A DNA stretch of 44,211 nucleotides from Bordetella parapertussis. GTDB lineage: Bacteria; Pseudomonadota; Gammaproteobacteria; Burkholderiales; SG8-41. Location of the stretch: assembly GCA_945864585.1 (NCBI GenBank), contig CAMBCF010000033.1:1-44211 (forward strand). Direction: 5' to 3'. The notes beneath the pieces were generated by a model. The model ran no database searches, had not been told where the DNA came from, and worked only from the letters and a program-made list of their open reading frames with translations. Shown piece after piece: positions 19,501 through 27,262 of this stretch. Each line of letters begins with the position of its first letter. Positions within the stretch are counted from its first letter, which is position 1. Both the position numbers and the translations under genes were made by a program.

Positions 19501-20400
19501 CGGCTGACCATTCCCGCAGCGGCGCCTGCGGCGACCACCGTCGCGCGCGAGCCGGTGAAGGAATCGCCGCAGTTGCCGGCACTGGATATAGTTGCGGAAA
19601 ATTTCCAGCTGGGCGGCAAGTCGCTGGGTAAGCTCGAGTTAAAAGCGACTCAGCAGGATCGCGATTGGCGCATTGAGCAACTGCAATTGTCCACCCCCGA
19701 GGGCGCGCTCATCGTGGACGGCGTATGGCAGTCGTGGTTGAGCAGCCCGCGCACGCAGGTGAATGTGTCGTGGCGCGTGATCGACGTGGGCAAGACCCTG
19801 ACGCGCCTGGGCTACCCGGACGGCGTGCGCCGCGGTATTGCGGAGATTGGCGGCACACTGGCGTGGAACGGCAGCCCGCAGCAGATTGATTACGCCACGC
19901 TCACGGGCAAATTCGCGATTCGCGCGGTGAAAGGGCAATTCGTGAAAATGGAACCCGGCATCGGAAAATTGCTTGGCATCATCAGCCTGCAATCGATTCC
20001 ACGCCGGCTGACGCTGGATTTTCGCGATGTGTTCAGCGATGGTTTCGCCTTCGATGAAGTGCTGGGTGAAGTCAAAGTCGATCAGGGCATCGCCTCTTCG
20101 GATAAATTTCTTATCAGCGGGCCGTCGGCGCAGGTGTTGATGGGTGGCACCGTGGATCTGAGCCGTGAGACGCAGAATCTCCAGGTCAGAGTCAGTCCGC
20201 GCGTTTCGGATGGGGTATCGATTGCTACCGCCGTAATCGGCGGGCCGATTGCCGCGCTGGCGGCATTTGTTGCGCAAAAACTTTTTAAGGATCCGCTCGA
20301 CAATCTGATATCGTTCCGCTATGCCGTCACCGGCAGCTGGGACGATCCGGTGGTGACGAAAATCGTGCCACCGGCGCCCCTGGCACGTAATCCAGAATGA
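16600..20400 (+). CDS. yhdP: YhdP family AsmA-like envelope protein
   Basis: The 1266-residue protein has one N-terminal transmembrane helix (about residues 11-33, AVWITVACVLLIAASVLAL). A very long beta-rich periplasmic region follows, and the end matches the YhdP/AsmA-like C terminus (SRETQNLQVRVSPRVSDGVS, then AALAAFVAQKLFKDPLDNL). The DUF3971-type region near the start includes SADWEGLRPRLRLGEVVVYD. YhdP proteins bridge the periplasm and help move phospholipids to the outer membrane. The start is TTG 16600; the next upstream in-frame stop is at 16555-16557 and no ATG or GTG lies between. The nitrilase gene follows after 25 bp, indicating an operon. Confidence 0.92.
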   Translation: MARVLMWLWHKAVWITVACVLLIAASVLALRYWVLPNVDSYRDTIAQSVSKAAGQRVTIGSMSADWEGLRPRLRLGEVVVYDKAGRAALTLQRVDSTLSWLSVALWRLHFHALDFYQPALSIRRDKMGLISVGGIEMGGDTHEGGFSDWVLSQRDIEIHNAAIDWTDEKRGAATLPLRQVRLHLVNRGERHRFGLTALSPQHLAGRLDLRGDLKGKTLKNPADWSGRVYAQVDYADIAAWRAWVPFPFEFNRGAGAVRAWATIRDLTLLEMIADVRLADVRTRLGKELPELDLSLLSGRVTWKRTPTSVALAARQLGLTTAGSLTLQPMDFSIKLTSDSKGEPLAGEITASAIDIAPLASLADHLPLHADLRKRLLELSPRGRLSEVAAQWNGALPSPAKYSARGRFETLAVKRVGAQPGVQGVSGTIDASEKGGALQLASRAMTLDMPNLFKEMLEFDNVTAQASWTRDANGFLLKLGNIAYANADIAGSLQGSYQSVADQPGVADISGNLTRADVRRVVRYLPLPWGGGARGWLEKAFLAGSSNDLKFRVKGNLRDFPFENEKTGTFLVSGTVTGGTLHYGANWPNIERIECAVAFRGKRMEVLARQGAVQGVRLSAVRAEIPDLSGARVLAISGDADGSTPEFLKFIAASPVSGYIGHFTQGMEADGAGKLNLRLELPLRDPERTRVAGTYQMTSNRLLLDAAMPPLEQVTGKLEFTEAGVTVPSANATFFGGPLTISGSTQRDGSIRMNLQGRVNSDSVRRAGGPAWLAHVRGAADWHGTVSVRNKTVDLVVESSLQGLALNLPAPFVKTAAEAVPLRLERRFLSNARDQFALSYGDLISVRFIRHAEGKRNVIDRGMVRLGGGATAEPERKGIHVSGSLKSLNLDGWLKLAGAGPGEVGYTLASIDVKLGEIEVHDRKFGEIAITTQNISADTTRYRLTGRDIDGTADWTPLGRGKLMARLQRLTIPAAAPAATTVAREPVKESPQLPALDIVAENFQLGGKSLGKLELKATQQDRDWRIEQLQLSTPEGALIVDGVWQSWLSSPRTQVNVSWRVIDVGKTLTRLGYPDGVRRGIAEIGGTLAWNGSPQQIDYATLTGKFAIRAVKGQFVKMEPGIGKLLGIISLQSIPRRLTLDFRDVFSDGFAFDEVLGEVKVDQGIASSDKFLISGPSAQVLMGGTVDLSRETQNLQVRVSPRVSDGVSIATAVIGGPIAALAAFVAQKLFKDPLDNLISFRYAVTGSWDDPVVTKIVPPAPLARNPE

Positions 20401-20425
20401 AAAAAGTTCCCCGGAGAAACACAGG

Positions 20426-21253
20426 ATGAACGCACCGACCACAGGCGCCGCAGGCACCTCACGTATCGCCGCCATACAAATGGTTTCCGGCCCCACCGTC
20501 GCGGGCAATCTCGAAGAAGCGGGTCGATTGATCGCGATGGCAGCGGCGCAAGGCGCGCAACTGGTGGCATTGCCGGAATACTTTTGCATTATGGGCATGA
20601 AAGATACCGACAAGGTGGCTGTGCGCGAAACGCTGGGCGCGGGGCCGATACAGTCGTTTCTGTCGGCCACCGCAAAACAACACGGGGTGTGGGTGGTCGG
20701 CGGCTCGGCGCCGCTGGTGTCGTCCGATCCGGGCAAGGTGCGCAACAGCAGTCTGGTTTTTGACGCCACGGGTGCACGGGTGGCGCGCTACGACAAAATT
20801 CATTTGTTCGGATTTGAGATGGGCGAGGAGCGGTATCACGAAGCCGGCACCATCGAAGCGGGCGACACACCGGTGACGCTGGATACGCCATTCGGACGTC
20901 TCGGTTTGTCCATCTGCTATGACATGCGTTTTCCGGAGCTGTATCGCTCGATGCAGGATGTGGATATCATCCTCGTCCCCTCGGCTTTTACCGAAACGAC
21001 GGGGCGCGCGCATTGGGAAACGCTGCTGCGCGCGCGTGCCATCGAAAATCTGGCTTATGTTCTTGCACCGGCGCAAGGCGGGCGCCATGTCAATGGACGC
21101 GAAACACATGGCGACTCGATGATTATCGATCCGTGGGGCGTGGTGCTCAACCGCCTGCCGCGCGGCGCGGGCGTAGTGATAGCAGATGTAGACCTGGAGC
21201 GCATGCGCGGATTACGCCGCAACCTGCCTGCGCTCAGTCACCGCACAATGTAA
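20426..21253 (+). CDS. Carbon-nitrogen hydrolase family protein (Nit/omega-amidase type)
   Basis: The 275-residue protein has the Glu-Lys-Cys triad of the nitrilase superfamily: Glu in ALPEYFC near residue 51, Lys in RYDKIHLF near 123, and Cys in LSICYDMRFPELYR near 164. It resembles the Nit1/Nit2 branch, which includes omega-amidases and deaminated-glutathione amidases that repair metabolite damage. A GGAG precedes ATG 20426. In many betaproteobacteria this gene lies between yhdP and tldD, as here. The downstream spacer to tldD (21254-21304) is A+T-rich. Confidence 0.92.
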   Translation: MNAPTTGAAGTSRIAAIQMVSGPTVAGNLEEAGRLIAMAAAQGAQLVALPEYFCIMGMKDTDKVAVRETLGAGPIQSFLSATAKQHGVWVVGGSAPLVSSDPGKVRNSSLVFDATGARVARYDKIHLFGFEMGEERYHEAGTIEAGDTPVTLDTPFGRLGLSICYDMRFPELYRSMQDVDIILVPSAFTETTGRAHWETLLRARAIENLAYVLAPAQGGRHVNGRETHGDSMIIDPWGVVLNRLPRGAGVVIADVDLERMRGLRRNLPALSHRTM

Positions 21254-21304
21254 CGAATCATTACCTAATAAATATTATAACTTATTGTTTTTAAAGGAAA
21301 TTTT

Positions 21305-22786
21305 GTGTCATCACTTGTGGCAGTGCACACGCTCGATCCGGCTCTGAATTTCACCACCGCGTACGACACCCTGTTAGCGCCCTATGCGCTCAACGACAGC
21401 AAGCTCAGCACCGTGTTTGGTCAGATCATGCAGCACCAGGTTGATTACGCCGACCTGTATTTTCAGTACAGCCGCAGCGAGTCGTGGGCGCTGGAGGAAG
21501 GCATCGTCAAGTCGGGCAGTTTTAGCATTGATCAAGGGTTGGGCGTGCGCGCGGTGAGTGGCGAAAAAACCGCGTTCGCGTATTCGGACGACATCAGCTT
21601 TGATGCGCTGGCGGCGGCGGCGCAGGCCACGCGCGCCATCGGGCGGCAGGGTGGATCCCATGGTACCCAGGCCACGCAAATCGCGCATCGCAACAACGGA
21701 CGCAGTTTGTATCTGCCGCACGATCCGCTGGCGAGCCTGGACGATCCGAAAAAAGTTGCGTTGCTCGAACGCCTGGAACGCTACGCGCGCAGCCTCGATC
21801 CGCGCGTGACCCAGGTGATGGCCTCGCTCGCCGGCGAGTACGAGGTGGTGATGGTGGCGCGCAGCGACGGCGCGCAGGCGGCCGATGTGCGTCCGCTGGT
21901 GCGGGTATCGCTGCAAGTGATTGTCGAGAAAGACGGCCGCCGCGAGCAGGGTAGCGCGGGCGGTGGCGGCCGCTTTGATTACGCCTATTTCGACGACGAA
22001 ATTCTGCACGACTACGCCAGGAAAGCCGTCGATCAGGCACTGGTGAATCTCGATGCGCAAGCCGCGCCCGCGGGCACCATGACGGTGGTGCTGGGCGCGG
22101 GCTGGCCGGGCATCCTGCTGCATGAGGCGATAGGCCACGGCCTGGAAGGCGATTTCAATCGCAAGGGCACCTCGGCGTTCAGCGGGCGCATCGGCGAACG
22201 AGTTGCCTCTCCCGGTGTCACCGTGGTGGACGACGGCACGCTGGAGCGCCGCCGCGGCTCGCTCAACATCGACGACGAAGGCAATGTCACGCAGCGCAAC
22301 GTGCTGATCGAGGACGGGGTGTTGAAAGGCTACCTGCAGGACAGCCTGAATGCGCGGCTGATGAAAGTGGCGCCCACCGGCAATGGCCGGCGCGAATCGT
22401 TTGCGCATATACCGATGCCGCGCATGACCAACACCTACATGTTGAACGGCGACAAGGATCCGCAGGAAATTATCGCCTCGGTGAAAAACGGTTTATACGC
22501 GGCGAATTTCGGCGGCGGGCAAGTCGATATCACCAGCGGCAAATTCGTGTTTTCGGCCTCCGAAGCGTATCTGATCGAAAACGGCAAGGTCACGGCGCCG
22601 GTGAAAGGCGCCACCCTGATCGGCAACGGTCCCGACGCGCTGACGCGGGTGATGTTGATCGGCAATGACATGGCGCTGGATCCGGGCGTGGGCACCTGCG
22701 GCAAGGAAGGTCAAAGCGTGCCGGTGGGGGTAGGGCAGCCGACGTTGCGTATCGACGGACTGACGGTGGGCGGCACTGCGCAGTAA
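21305..22786 (+). CDS. tldD: TldD metalloprotease subunit
   Basis: The 493-residue product carries the TldD zinc-protease motif [18 protein letters not shown] near residue 273, a typical C-terminal domain ([20 protein letters not shown]) and the start [20 protein letters not shown]. With TldE/PmbA it forms a heterodimeric protease that degrades unfolded peptides, matures microcin-type peptides and relates to gyrase-inhibitor sensitivity. The start is GTG 21305, preceded by AAAGGA. tldE is not in the window. Length is normal. Confidence 0.95.
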   Translation: MSSLVAVHTLDPALNFTTAYDTLLAPYALNDSKLSTVFGQIMQHQVDYADLYFQYSRSESWALEEGIVKSGSFSIDQGLGVRAVSGEKTAFAYSDDISFDALAAAAQATRAIGRQGGSHGTQATQIAHRNNGRSLYLPHDPLASLDDPKKVALLERLERYARSLDPRVTQVMASLAGEYEVVMVARSDGAQAADVRPLVRVSLQVIVEKDGRREQGSAGGGGRFDYAYFDDEILHDYARKAVDQALVNLDAQAAPAGTMTVVLGAGWPGILLHEAIGHGLEGDFNRKGTSAFSGRIGERVASPGVTVVDDGTLERRRGSLNIDDEGNVTQRNVLIEDGVLKGYLQDSLNARLMKVAPTGNGRRESFAHIPMPRMTNTYMLNGDKDPQEIIASVKNGLYAANFGGGQVDITSGKFVFSASEAYLIENGKVTAPVKGATLIGNGPDALTRVMLIGNDMALDPGVGTCGKEGQSVPVGVGQPTLRIDGLTVGGTAQ

Positions 22787-22819
22787 CGTAGAAATCGTGG
22801 CGCACATTTGCTGGAACCG

Positions 22820-23182
22820 ATGGCCATGAGCAGCACGCCAAAAACACTCTCGCAGCAGGTGGCGGATTTTGTCGCCTCACGCACCTGGGACGCGATTCCA
22901 GCGGCGGTTCGCGAGCGTGCGGCGCTGATCATGCTCGATGCCATCGGCACCGCGTTTGCCGCCTCACGTTACCCGTTTGCACCGGTGGCGTTGTCCACCC
23001 TTGGCAGCGGCGACAATATACTGCCGGATGAACCGGCAAGTGCCGGGGCAATAGTCGAGAAGTTCATGCACAACACAGACGGGATTTTGCCGCGCGCGCG
23101 GGCAGAGCGGGTGCGTGATACGGTGTTAGGGCTGGAGCGGGTGACGGATGGCGGCGAGTTTGTGCGCACGCTGGGCAAGTAG
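22820..23182 (+). pseudogene. MmgE/PrpD family gene with a large internal deletion
   Basis: The 120-residue frame has an MmgE/PrpD N terminus (TLSQQVADFVASRTWDAIPA, LIMLDAIGTAFAASR) and, from about codon 75, a C-terminal end (VEKFMHNTDGILPRARAERV, LGLERVTDGGEF). Between them about 330 residues of a normal protein of roughly 450 are missing, including the whole active-site region. The deletion joins the two ends in frame near 23010-23040, so a short open frame remains. Enzymatic function is implausible. A full-length family member is at 2785. The ATG at 22820 or 22826 is the natural start. Confidence 0.8.
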
Positions 23183-23196
23183 GTCAAAGGCTTTTG

Positions 23197-23314
23197 AACC
23201 ACAGATGAACACAGATGAACACAGATAAGTGCAAAGAACAGAAGTAAAGAGATTATCCTAAACAGATGATCACTGTTGTTCTGCTTTTGATTTCATCTGT
23301 GTTCATCTGTGGTT
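23197..23314. repeat. Palindrome with arms built of ACAGATGAAC tandem repeats
   Basis: The left arm at 23197-23226 contains nearly three tandem 10-bp units (ACAGATGAAC) after AACC. The right arm at 23293-23314 is a perfect 22-bp reverse complement of 23197-23218. A 66-bp A+T-rich loop with no visible gene separates them. The element sits between the deleted MmgE/PrpD gene and a cupin gene. It shares its design, but not its unit, with the elements at 5354 and 7722. Confidence 0.9.
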
Positions 23315-23353
23315 AATAAGTTTTTGAACTTCCGTAACAAGGAGACAGCAACC

Positions 23354-23818
23354 ATGGAAGTGAAATCAACGCTTAGAGTGATCAACGAAAAACAATTCAA
23401 AGGCATGCGCGGCGTGACCGACGGGCAGACTTACACGCGTCTCGTAGGCTGGCCGGAAGTGTTCATGACGGATCGTGTGCGTCTGGGGCGCGCGAGTTAT
23501 CTGCCGGGTACCTATGAACAACTGCACTGGCATCCGATAGAGGCGTGTTACTACGTGATTTCCGGCCATGCCACGGTGCGCGATTTCAACGGCAAGGAAT
23601 ATGAAGTCGAAGCCGGTTCCATCATCTACGCGCCGCCGGGCATCGCGGGCGCGCATGAGTGGGAGGTGAAAGAAGCGCTGGAGCTGATCGACATACGCGC
23701 CTGCAACGAAACCAATCGCAAGATGCAATTCACCGTGGACAAGGCGACCAAGCGCTCGTACATTGATATCGACGAGCTTGAAAAACGCGAGGCGATCAGC
23801 TTCAAGTCGCACTACTGA
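23354..23818 (+). CDS. Cupin domain-containing protein
   Basis: The start ATG 23354 is preceded by AAGGAG at an ideal distance, giving 154 residues. A single cupin domain is visible: first motif QLHWHPIEACYYVISGHATV with metal-binding His residues, second motif AGSIIYAPPGIAGAHEWEV. Such small cupins bind a metal and act as dioxygenases, isomerases or ligand sensors; the reaction here cannot be inferred. It lies 127 bp upstream of two acyl-CoA dehydrogenase genes on the same strand and may belong to the same function. The C-terminal tail after residue 115 is polar and charged. Confidence 0.85.
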   Translation: MEVKSTLRVINEKQFKGMRGVTDGQTYTRLVGWPEVFMTDRVRLGRASYLPGTYEQLHWHPIEACYYVISGHATVRDFNGKEYEVEAGSIIYAPPGIAGAHEWEVKEALELIDIRACNETNRKMQFTVDKATKRSYIDIDELEKREAISFKSHY

Positions 23819-23847
23819 GTGCTGTTTTCACATGCTGGCAAACTCAC

Positions 23848-23876
23848 TTTCCACGACACGCTGTTCCCGCTATAGT
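23848..23876 (+). promoter_or_regulatory. Candidate sigma-70 promoter upstream of the acyl-CoA dehydrogenase pair
   Basis: TTTCCA (23848-23853) and TATAGT (23871-23876) are separated by 17 bp. They match the consensus boxes at 4 of 6 and 5 of 6 positions. The pair lies 70 bp before ATG 23946, and AAAGGA stands before that start. Confidence 0.45.
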
Positions 23877-23945
23877 CTCGCCTTCGCGTGGCTGTGCCAG
23901 TTCATCTCAGCCCACCACTGAAATTATCAAAGGAAACAATCACTT

Positions 23946-25196
23946 ATGTTCGACCTTACGCTTACCCCAGAACAACTGGAAATGCGCGACACGCTGCATG
24001 ATTTCGCCGAGCGCGAAATGAAAGCGGCTGCGATTCACCCGGATCGGTTGCAACCGTTTGAAAAACCGGTGATGACGGACTTGCTCAACAAAGCCGCGCA
24101 ACTCGGCATTCGCACGCTGGCATTGTCGGAAGACGCCGGCGGCTCGGGCGCCGACAATCTCACCACCTGCATCGTGCTCGAAGAACTGGCGTCGGGTGAA
24201 GTGGATGTGGCGACCATCCTCGGCACCACTGCCGCGTTGGGCCGCTCGTTGTTCGACACGCTGATGAGCGCTGAGCAGAAAGCGAAATACGTGAAGTCGT
24301 TTGTGGAAGACGACAACTATCACCTTGCGTTTGCCGGCACTACGATCGAATCCGGCATCGGCTGGACCTATCACGGTGACGCTTACGACGAAGGTGTGGT
24401 TACACCCAGCGCCGTAAAGAAAGGCAATGACTGGGTGATTAACGGCCGCGTCGAGGCAGTATCGAATGCGCCGCTGGCAAAACTGTTTGCAGTGCAGGTG
24501 CGTACCGACAGCAAAAAGACCGGCATGAATGGCTTGTCCACATTTTTGATTGCACGCGATACCGCTGGATTCAAAGTGGAAAGCACCATCAGCGCATTCG
24601 GCGGCGCCGGCAACACGCTGACGCGCTGGCATCACGGCACGGCAGCAGCGATTGAATTAAAGGATTGCAAAGTGCCGGCGGCCAATCTGCTGGGCAAAGA
24701 AGGCGGCTGTCCGTTTGCCGACGGCAAGCTGCTCGCGCGCAACGCTGTAGCGTCGGCGGCGATTGCGCTGGGTGTGGGCCGCGCCAGTTACGACGCGGCG
24801 GTGGATTACGCCAAGATGCGCCGTCAGGGTGGCCGCAACATCATGGAGCATCAGGCCATCGGCACCAAGATCGCCGACTGCACCATCAAGCTCGAACTGT
24901 CGCGCAACATGGTATGGAAAGCGGCGTGGGCGCTCGATCATCCTGAAGCGGTTGCCGGACGCAGCGTGTCCGGGTTGCCGTTGCATGTGATCGCGCGTGT
25001 GGCATCCGCGGAAGCGGTGCATGAAGTGACCTTGCTCGCGGCAGAGTGCTTCGGCGCGATGGGCGTGATGCGCGACATGCCACTGCAAAAATATGTGAAC
25101 GACGGATTCATCATCGCGCATTCGGAAGACACCGATGGCGCGGCCAAGCTGCAGATCGCTGAATCGGTTGCTGGCTATCAGCGCAAAGCGGCGTAA
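23946..25196 (+). CDS. Acyl-CoA dehydrogenase family protein, first of a pair
   Basis: The 416-residue protein begins LTPEQLEMRDTLHDFAEREM, the usual helical N-terminal domain. The beta domain is less typical, with FAGTTIESGIGWTYHG where many members have a TEPxxGSD-like motif. The C-terminal domain includes LGVGRASYDAAVDYAKMRRQ and ECFGAMGVMRDMPLQKYVND. A Glu in HSEDTDG lies near the position of the usual YEGT base. The gene is 27 bp upstream of a second acyl-CoA dehydrogenase on the same strand, so the products may form a heteromeric enzyme, as seen for some steroid-degrading acyl-CoA dehydrogenases. The substrate is unknown. AAAGGA precedes the ATG. Confidence 0.88.
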   Translation: MFDLTLTPEQLEMRDTLHDFAEREMKAAAIHPDRLQPFEKPVMTDLLNKAAQLGIRTLALSEDAGGSGADNLTTCIVLEELASGEVDVATILGTTAALGRSLFDTLMSAEQKAKYVKSFVEDDNYHLAFAGTTIESGIGWTYHGDAYDEGVVTPSAVKKGNDWVINGRVEAVSNAPLAKLFAVQVRTDSKKTGMNGLSTFLIARDTAGFKVESTISAFGGAGNTLTRWHHGTAAAIELKDCKVPAANLLGKEGGCPFADGKLLARNAVASAAIALGVGRASYDAAVDYAKMRRQGGRNIMEHQAIGTKIADCTIKLELSRNMVWKAAWALDHPEAVAGRSVSGLPLHVIARVASAEAVHEVTLLAAECFGAMGVMRDMPLQKYVNDGFIIAHSEDTDGAAKLQIAESVAGYQRKAA

Positions 25197-25223
25197 TAGT
25201 ACAGAACAGATCAAGGAAACAGC

Positions 25224-26411
25224 ATGGATTTTTCACTGAATGAAGAGCAGCGCCACTGGCAATCCGAGGCGCGCAAGTTTGCTGCGGAAGAGTTGCGGCC
25301 GGCATCGCTGGAGCGCGATCAGACCGAGGGCGCGTTCGAGCCGTGGGACTGGAACATTATCGAGAAGGGTTCCAAGCTGGGTTTTCGTACGCTGGCGGTG
25401 CCCAAGGAATGGGGCGGGCCGGGTGCGGATTTTGTGTCGCAGGCGATCGTGATGGCGGAACTGGCGAAGGGCGATAGTGCGATGTCCAAAGCCTTCAGCC
25501 AGAACTGGAAATGGAGTCACCTGATCTCGGTGGCGTGCACCGACGACCAGAAATCACGCTTTCTGAAACCCTTTCTCGCCGATCACCGTTACGTCATGGG
25601 TCGCGGCATTACCGAGCCGAATTCGGGGTCGGATAACCGCCTGCCGCCGGAAGATGACCCGAAGGCGGGCTATCGTCTAAAGGCGGTGAAAGACGGCGAC
25701 GAATGGGTGCTCAACGGTGAAAAATGCTTCATCGCCAATGGCAGTGTCGGTTCGTTATTCTTCGTCGATGCGCGCAGCAATCCGGATGTGAACATCAAGC
25801 AGGGCGGCACCTTGTTCATGGTGCCCAAGGGGACGCCGGGTTTTCGCATTGGCAAGGTATTCAACAAGCGCGGCTGGCGTTTCTACCAGAACGCGGAGCT
25901 GATTTTTGAAAACGCGCGGCTGCCGCAGGAGAACGTGGTGGGTGCGGTGGGCACCGGCTCGGTCAAAGCCGGTAAAGGCGATACCACCGGCGGCGATATT
26001 TTCGGTGACCTGGAGCTGGCCGCCAACGCGCTGGGCGTGTGCGACGACGCGGTTGAAATGGCGATGGGCTTTGCGCGCAGTCACAAACGCGCCGGCAAGT
26101 ACCTGATGGAGCACCAACTGGTGCAACTGCGTATCCACGAGATGCACATGTTGACTGAGGCGCTGCGTTCCTTTGTGCTGCGTACGGCATGGCAGCATGA
26201 CGCAGGCGAGCATTCCGCCAATGCCGGTTTTGTGATGAACTACTCGACCGATATCATTCAGCGCGTCACGCGGCTTAACATGCAGGTGCATGGCGCCGAA
26301 GGCTGCCTGATGAATTCGCGCGCCGATAAGCTGGTGCGCGACGCAATGGTGTGGACTCATCTGGCCGGCGACACAGTGCAGCGTATCAAGATACTTAAGC
26401 GGTTGAAGTAA
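25224..26411 (+). CDS. Acyl-CoA dehydrogenase family protein, second of a pair
   Basis: The 395-residue product starts DFSLNEEQRHWQSEARKFAA. It has the flavin-binding GRGITEPNSGSDNRLPPED and VLNGEKCFIANGSVGSLFFV, and ends HGAEGCLMNSRADKLVRD then WTHLAGDTVQRIKILKRLK. At the C-terminal catalytic position the common YEGT-like Glu is replaced: the aligned residues are LAGDT. A Glu in FGDLELAANALG may substitute, as in isovaleryl-CoA-type enzymes, but the spacing is not identical. It is 27 bp after the first member of the pair, with AAGGAA before ATG 25224. The final substrate is unknown; a partnership with the upstream gene is inferred from spacing only. Confidence 0.88.
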   Translation: MDFSLNEEQRHWQSEARKFAAEELRPASLERDQTEGAFEPWDWNIIEKGSKLGFRTLAVPKEWGGPGADFVSQAIVMAELAKGDSAMSKAFSQNWKWSHLISVACTDDQKSRFLKPFLADHRYVMGRGITEPNSGSDNRLPPEDDPKAGYRLKAVKDGDEWVLNGEKCFIANGSVGSLFFVDARSNPDVNIKQGGTLFMVPKGTPGFRIGKVFNKRGWRFYQNAELIFENARLPQENVVGAVGTGSVKAGKGDTTGGDIFGDLELAANALGVCDDAVEMAMGFARSHKRAGKYLMEHQLVQLRIHEMHMLTEALRSFVLRTAWQHDAGEHSANAGFVMNYSTDIIQRVTRLNMQVHGAEGCLMNSRADKLVRDAMVWTHLAGDTVQRIKILKRLK

Positions 26412-26513
26412 CAGCAAGTTCAAAATCCTCCCGCCTGCGGCCCCCTCGCTGGGACAAGGGAACACTTGAAGCGGAGCAGAGGGCTGGGGTGAGGGAAGTT
26501 TTTTTGGTACCAA

Positions 26514-26540
26514 ACAGCGCCGGGCCAGTCCCGGCGCTGT
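26514..26540. other. Perfect GC-rich stem-loop
   Basis: An 11-bp stem (ACAGCGCCGGG / CCCGGCGCTGT) closes a 5-nt loop. It directly follows a 12-bp perfect palindrome, TTTGGTACCAAA at 26503-26514. There is no U-tract after it in either direction. It lies 103 bp after the second acyl-CoA dehydrogenase and may stabilise or end that transcript. Just upstream, 26478-26494 carries a GGGCTGGGGTGAGGG motif like widely dispersed REP sequences. Confidence 0.55.
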
Positions 26541-26560
26541 CGTTAAAGACGGGTGCATCG

Positions 26561-27193
26561 ATGAAACCGGAGATACTGCTTCTGCTGCCGATATTCGCGC
26601 CGACGCTGGCCGTGCTGGAACAGCGGTATGTGGTTCACAAACTATGGGCGGCTGCGGATCGCGAAGCGCTATTCAGGGAAGTCGCGCCGCGCGTGCGCGG
26701 CATCGTGACCACCGGCCTTGCCGGTTGCGACGCCGCCACCATGCAAGCCTTGCCCAAGCTCGAAATCATCGCGTGTTTTGGGTCATCGCGACACACACTC
26801 GATGTGGCGGTTGCCAAGGCGCGCGGCGTCGTCTGCACGCGCACGCCCGATGCCATCACCGAATCGGTGGCCGATCTGGCGCTGGGCCTGATGCTCGATG
26901 TGATGCGCCGCATCGCGGCGGGTGACCGCTTCATGATCAACGTCGCGCGCGGCGCGGTGGTGAACGAGCAGGCACTGATTACCGCGTTGCAGGAAAAGCG
27001 CGTCGCAGGCGCGGGGCTGGATGTGTTTTGGGACGAGCCGCGCGTGCCGGCAGCGTTACTGGCGATGGATAACGTGGTACTGGTACCGCATATCGGCACC
27101 AGCACGCAGGAAGTGCGCGTCGAGCGCGGACGCAAAGTGCTGGCGAATCTGCAGGCGCACTTTGCGGGGCAGGCCGTGCCGTATCCGGTTTAA
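26561..27193 (+). pseudogene. D-isomer-specific 2-hydroxyacid dehydrogenase lacking its NAD-binding core
   Basis: From ATG 26561 the 210-residue frame shows the family N terminus (KLEIIACFGSSRHTLDVAVA, TPDAITESVADLALGLMLD). It jumps after RRIAAGDRF (codon about 124) straight to MINVARGAVVNEQALI, followed by AGAGLDVFWDEP and NVVLVPHIGTST. Catalytic Arg130, Glu159 and His177 are kept. The GxGxxG nucleotide-binding loop and about 100 residues of the Rossmann domain are missing, joined in frame near 26933. A normal member has about 310 residues. It probably cannot bind NAD(P) and is inactive, although the reading frame stays open. Confidence 0.8.
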
Positions 27194-27262
27194 GGCGCGT
27201 GTATGGGTGAACTGTATTGATCGCGACTTGACCGATGGCGCTACGCCCTGCTGTCTGGCCGG

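Noticed and set aside
19639-20769. 376-codon minus-strand ORF opposite yhdP and the nitrilase gene
   Set aside because: It spans two well-supported genes and shows no recognisable domain.
21374-22408. 344-codon minus-strand ORF opposite tldD
   Set aside because: Composition and lack of motifs mark it as a shadow of tldD.
26514-26540. Hairpin considered as a rho-independent terminator
   Set aside because: The stem is perfect but no U-tract follows in either direction, so it is listed only as a stem-loop.
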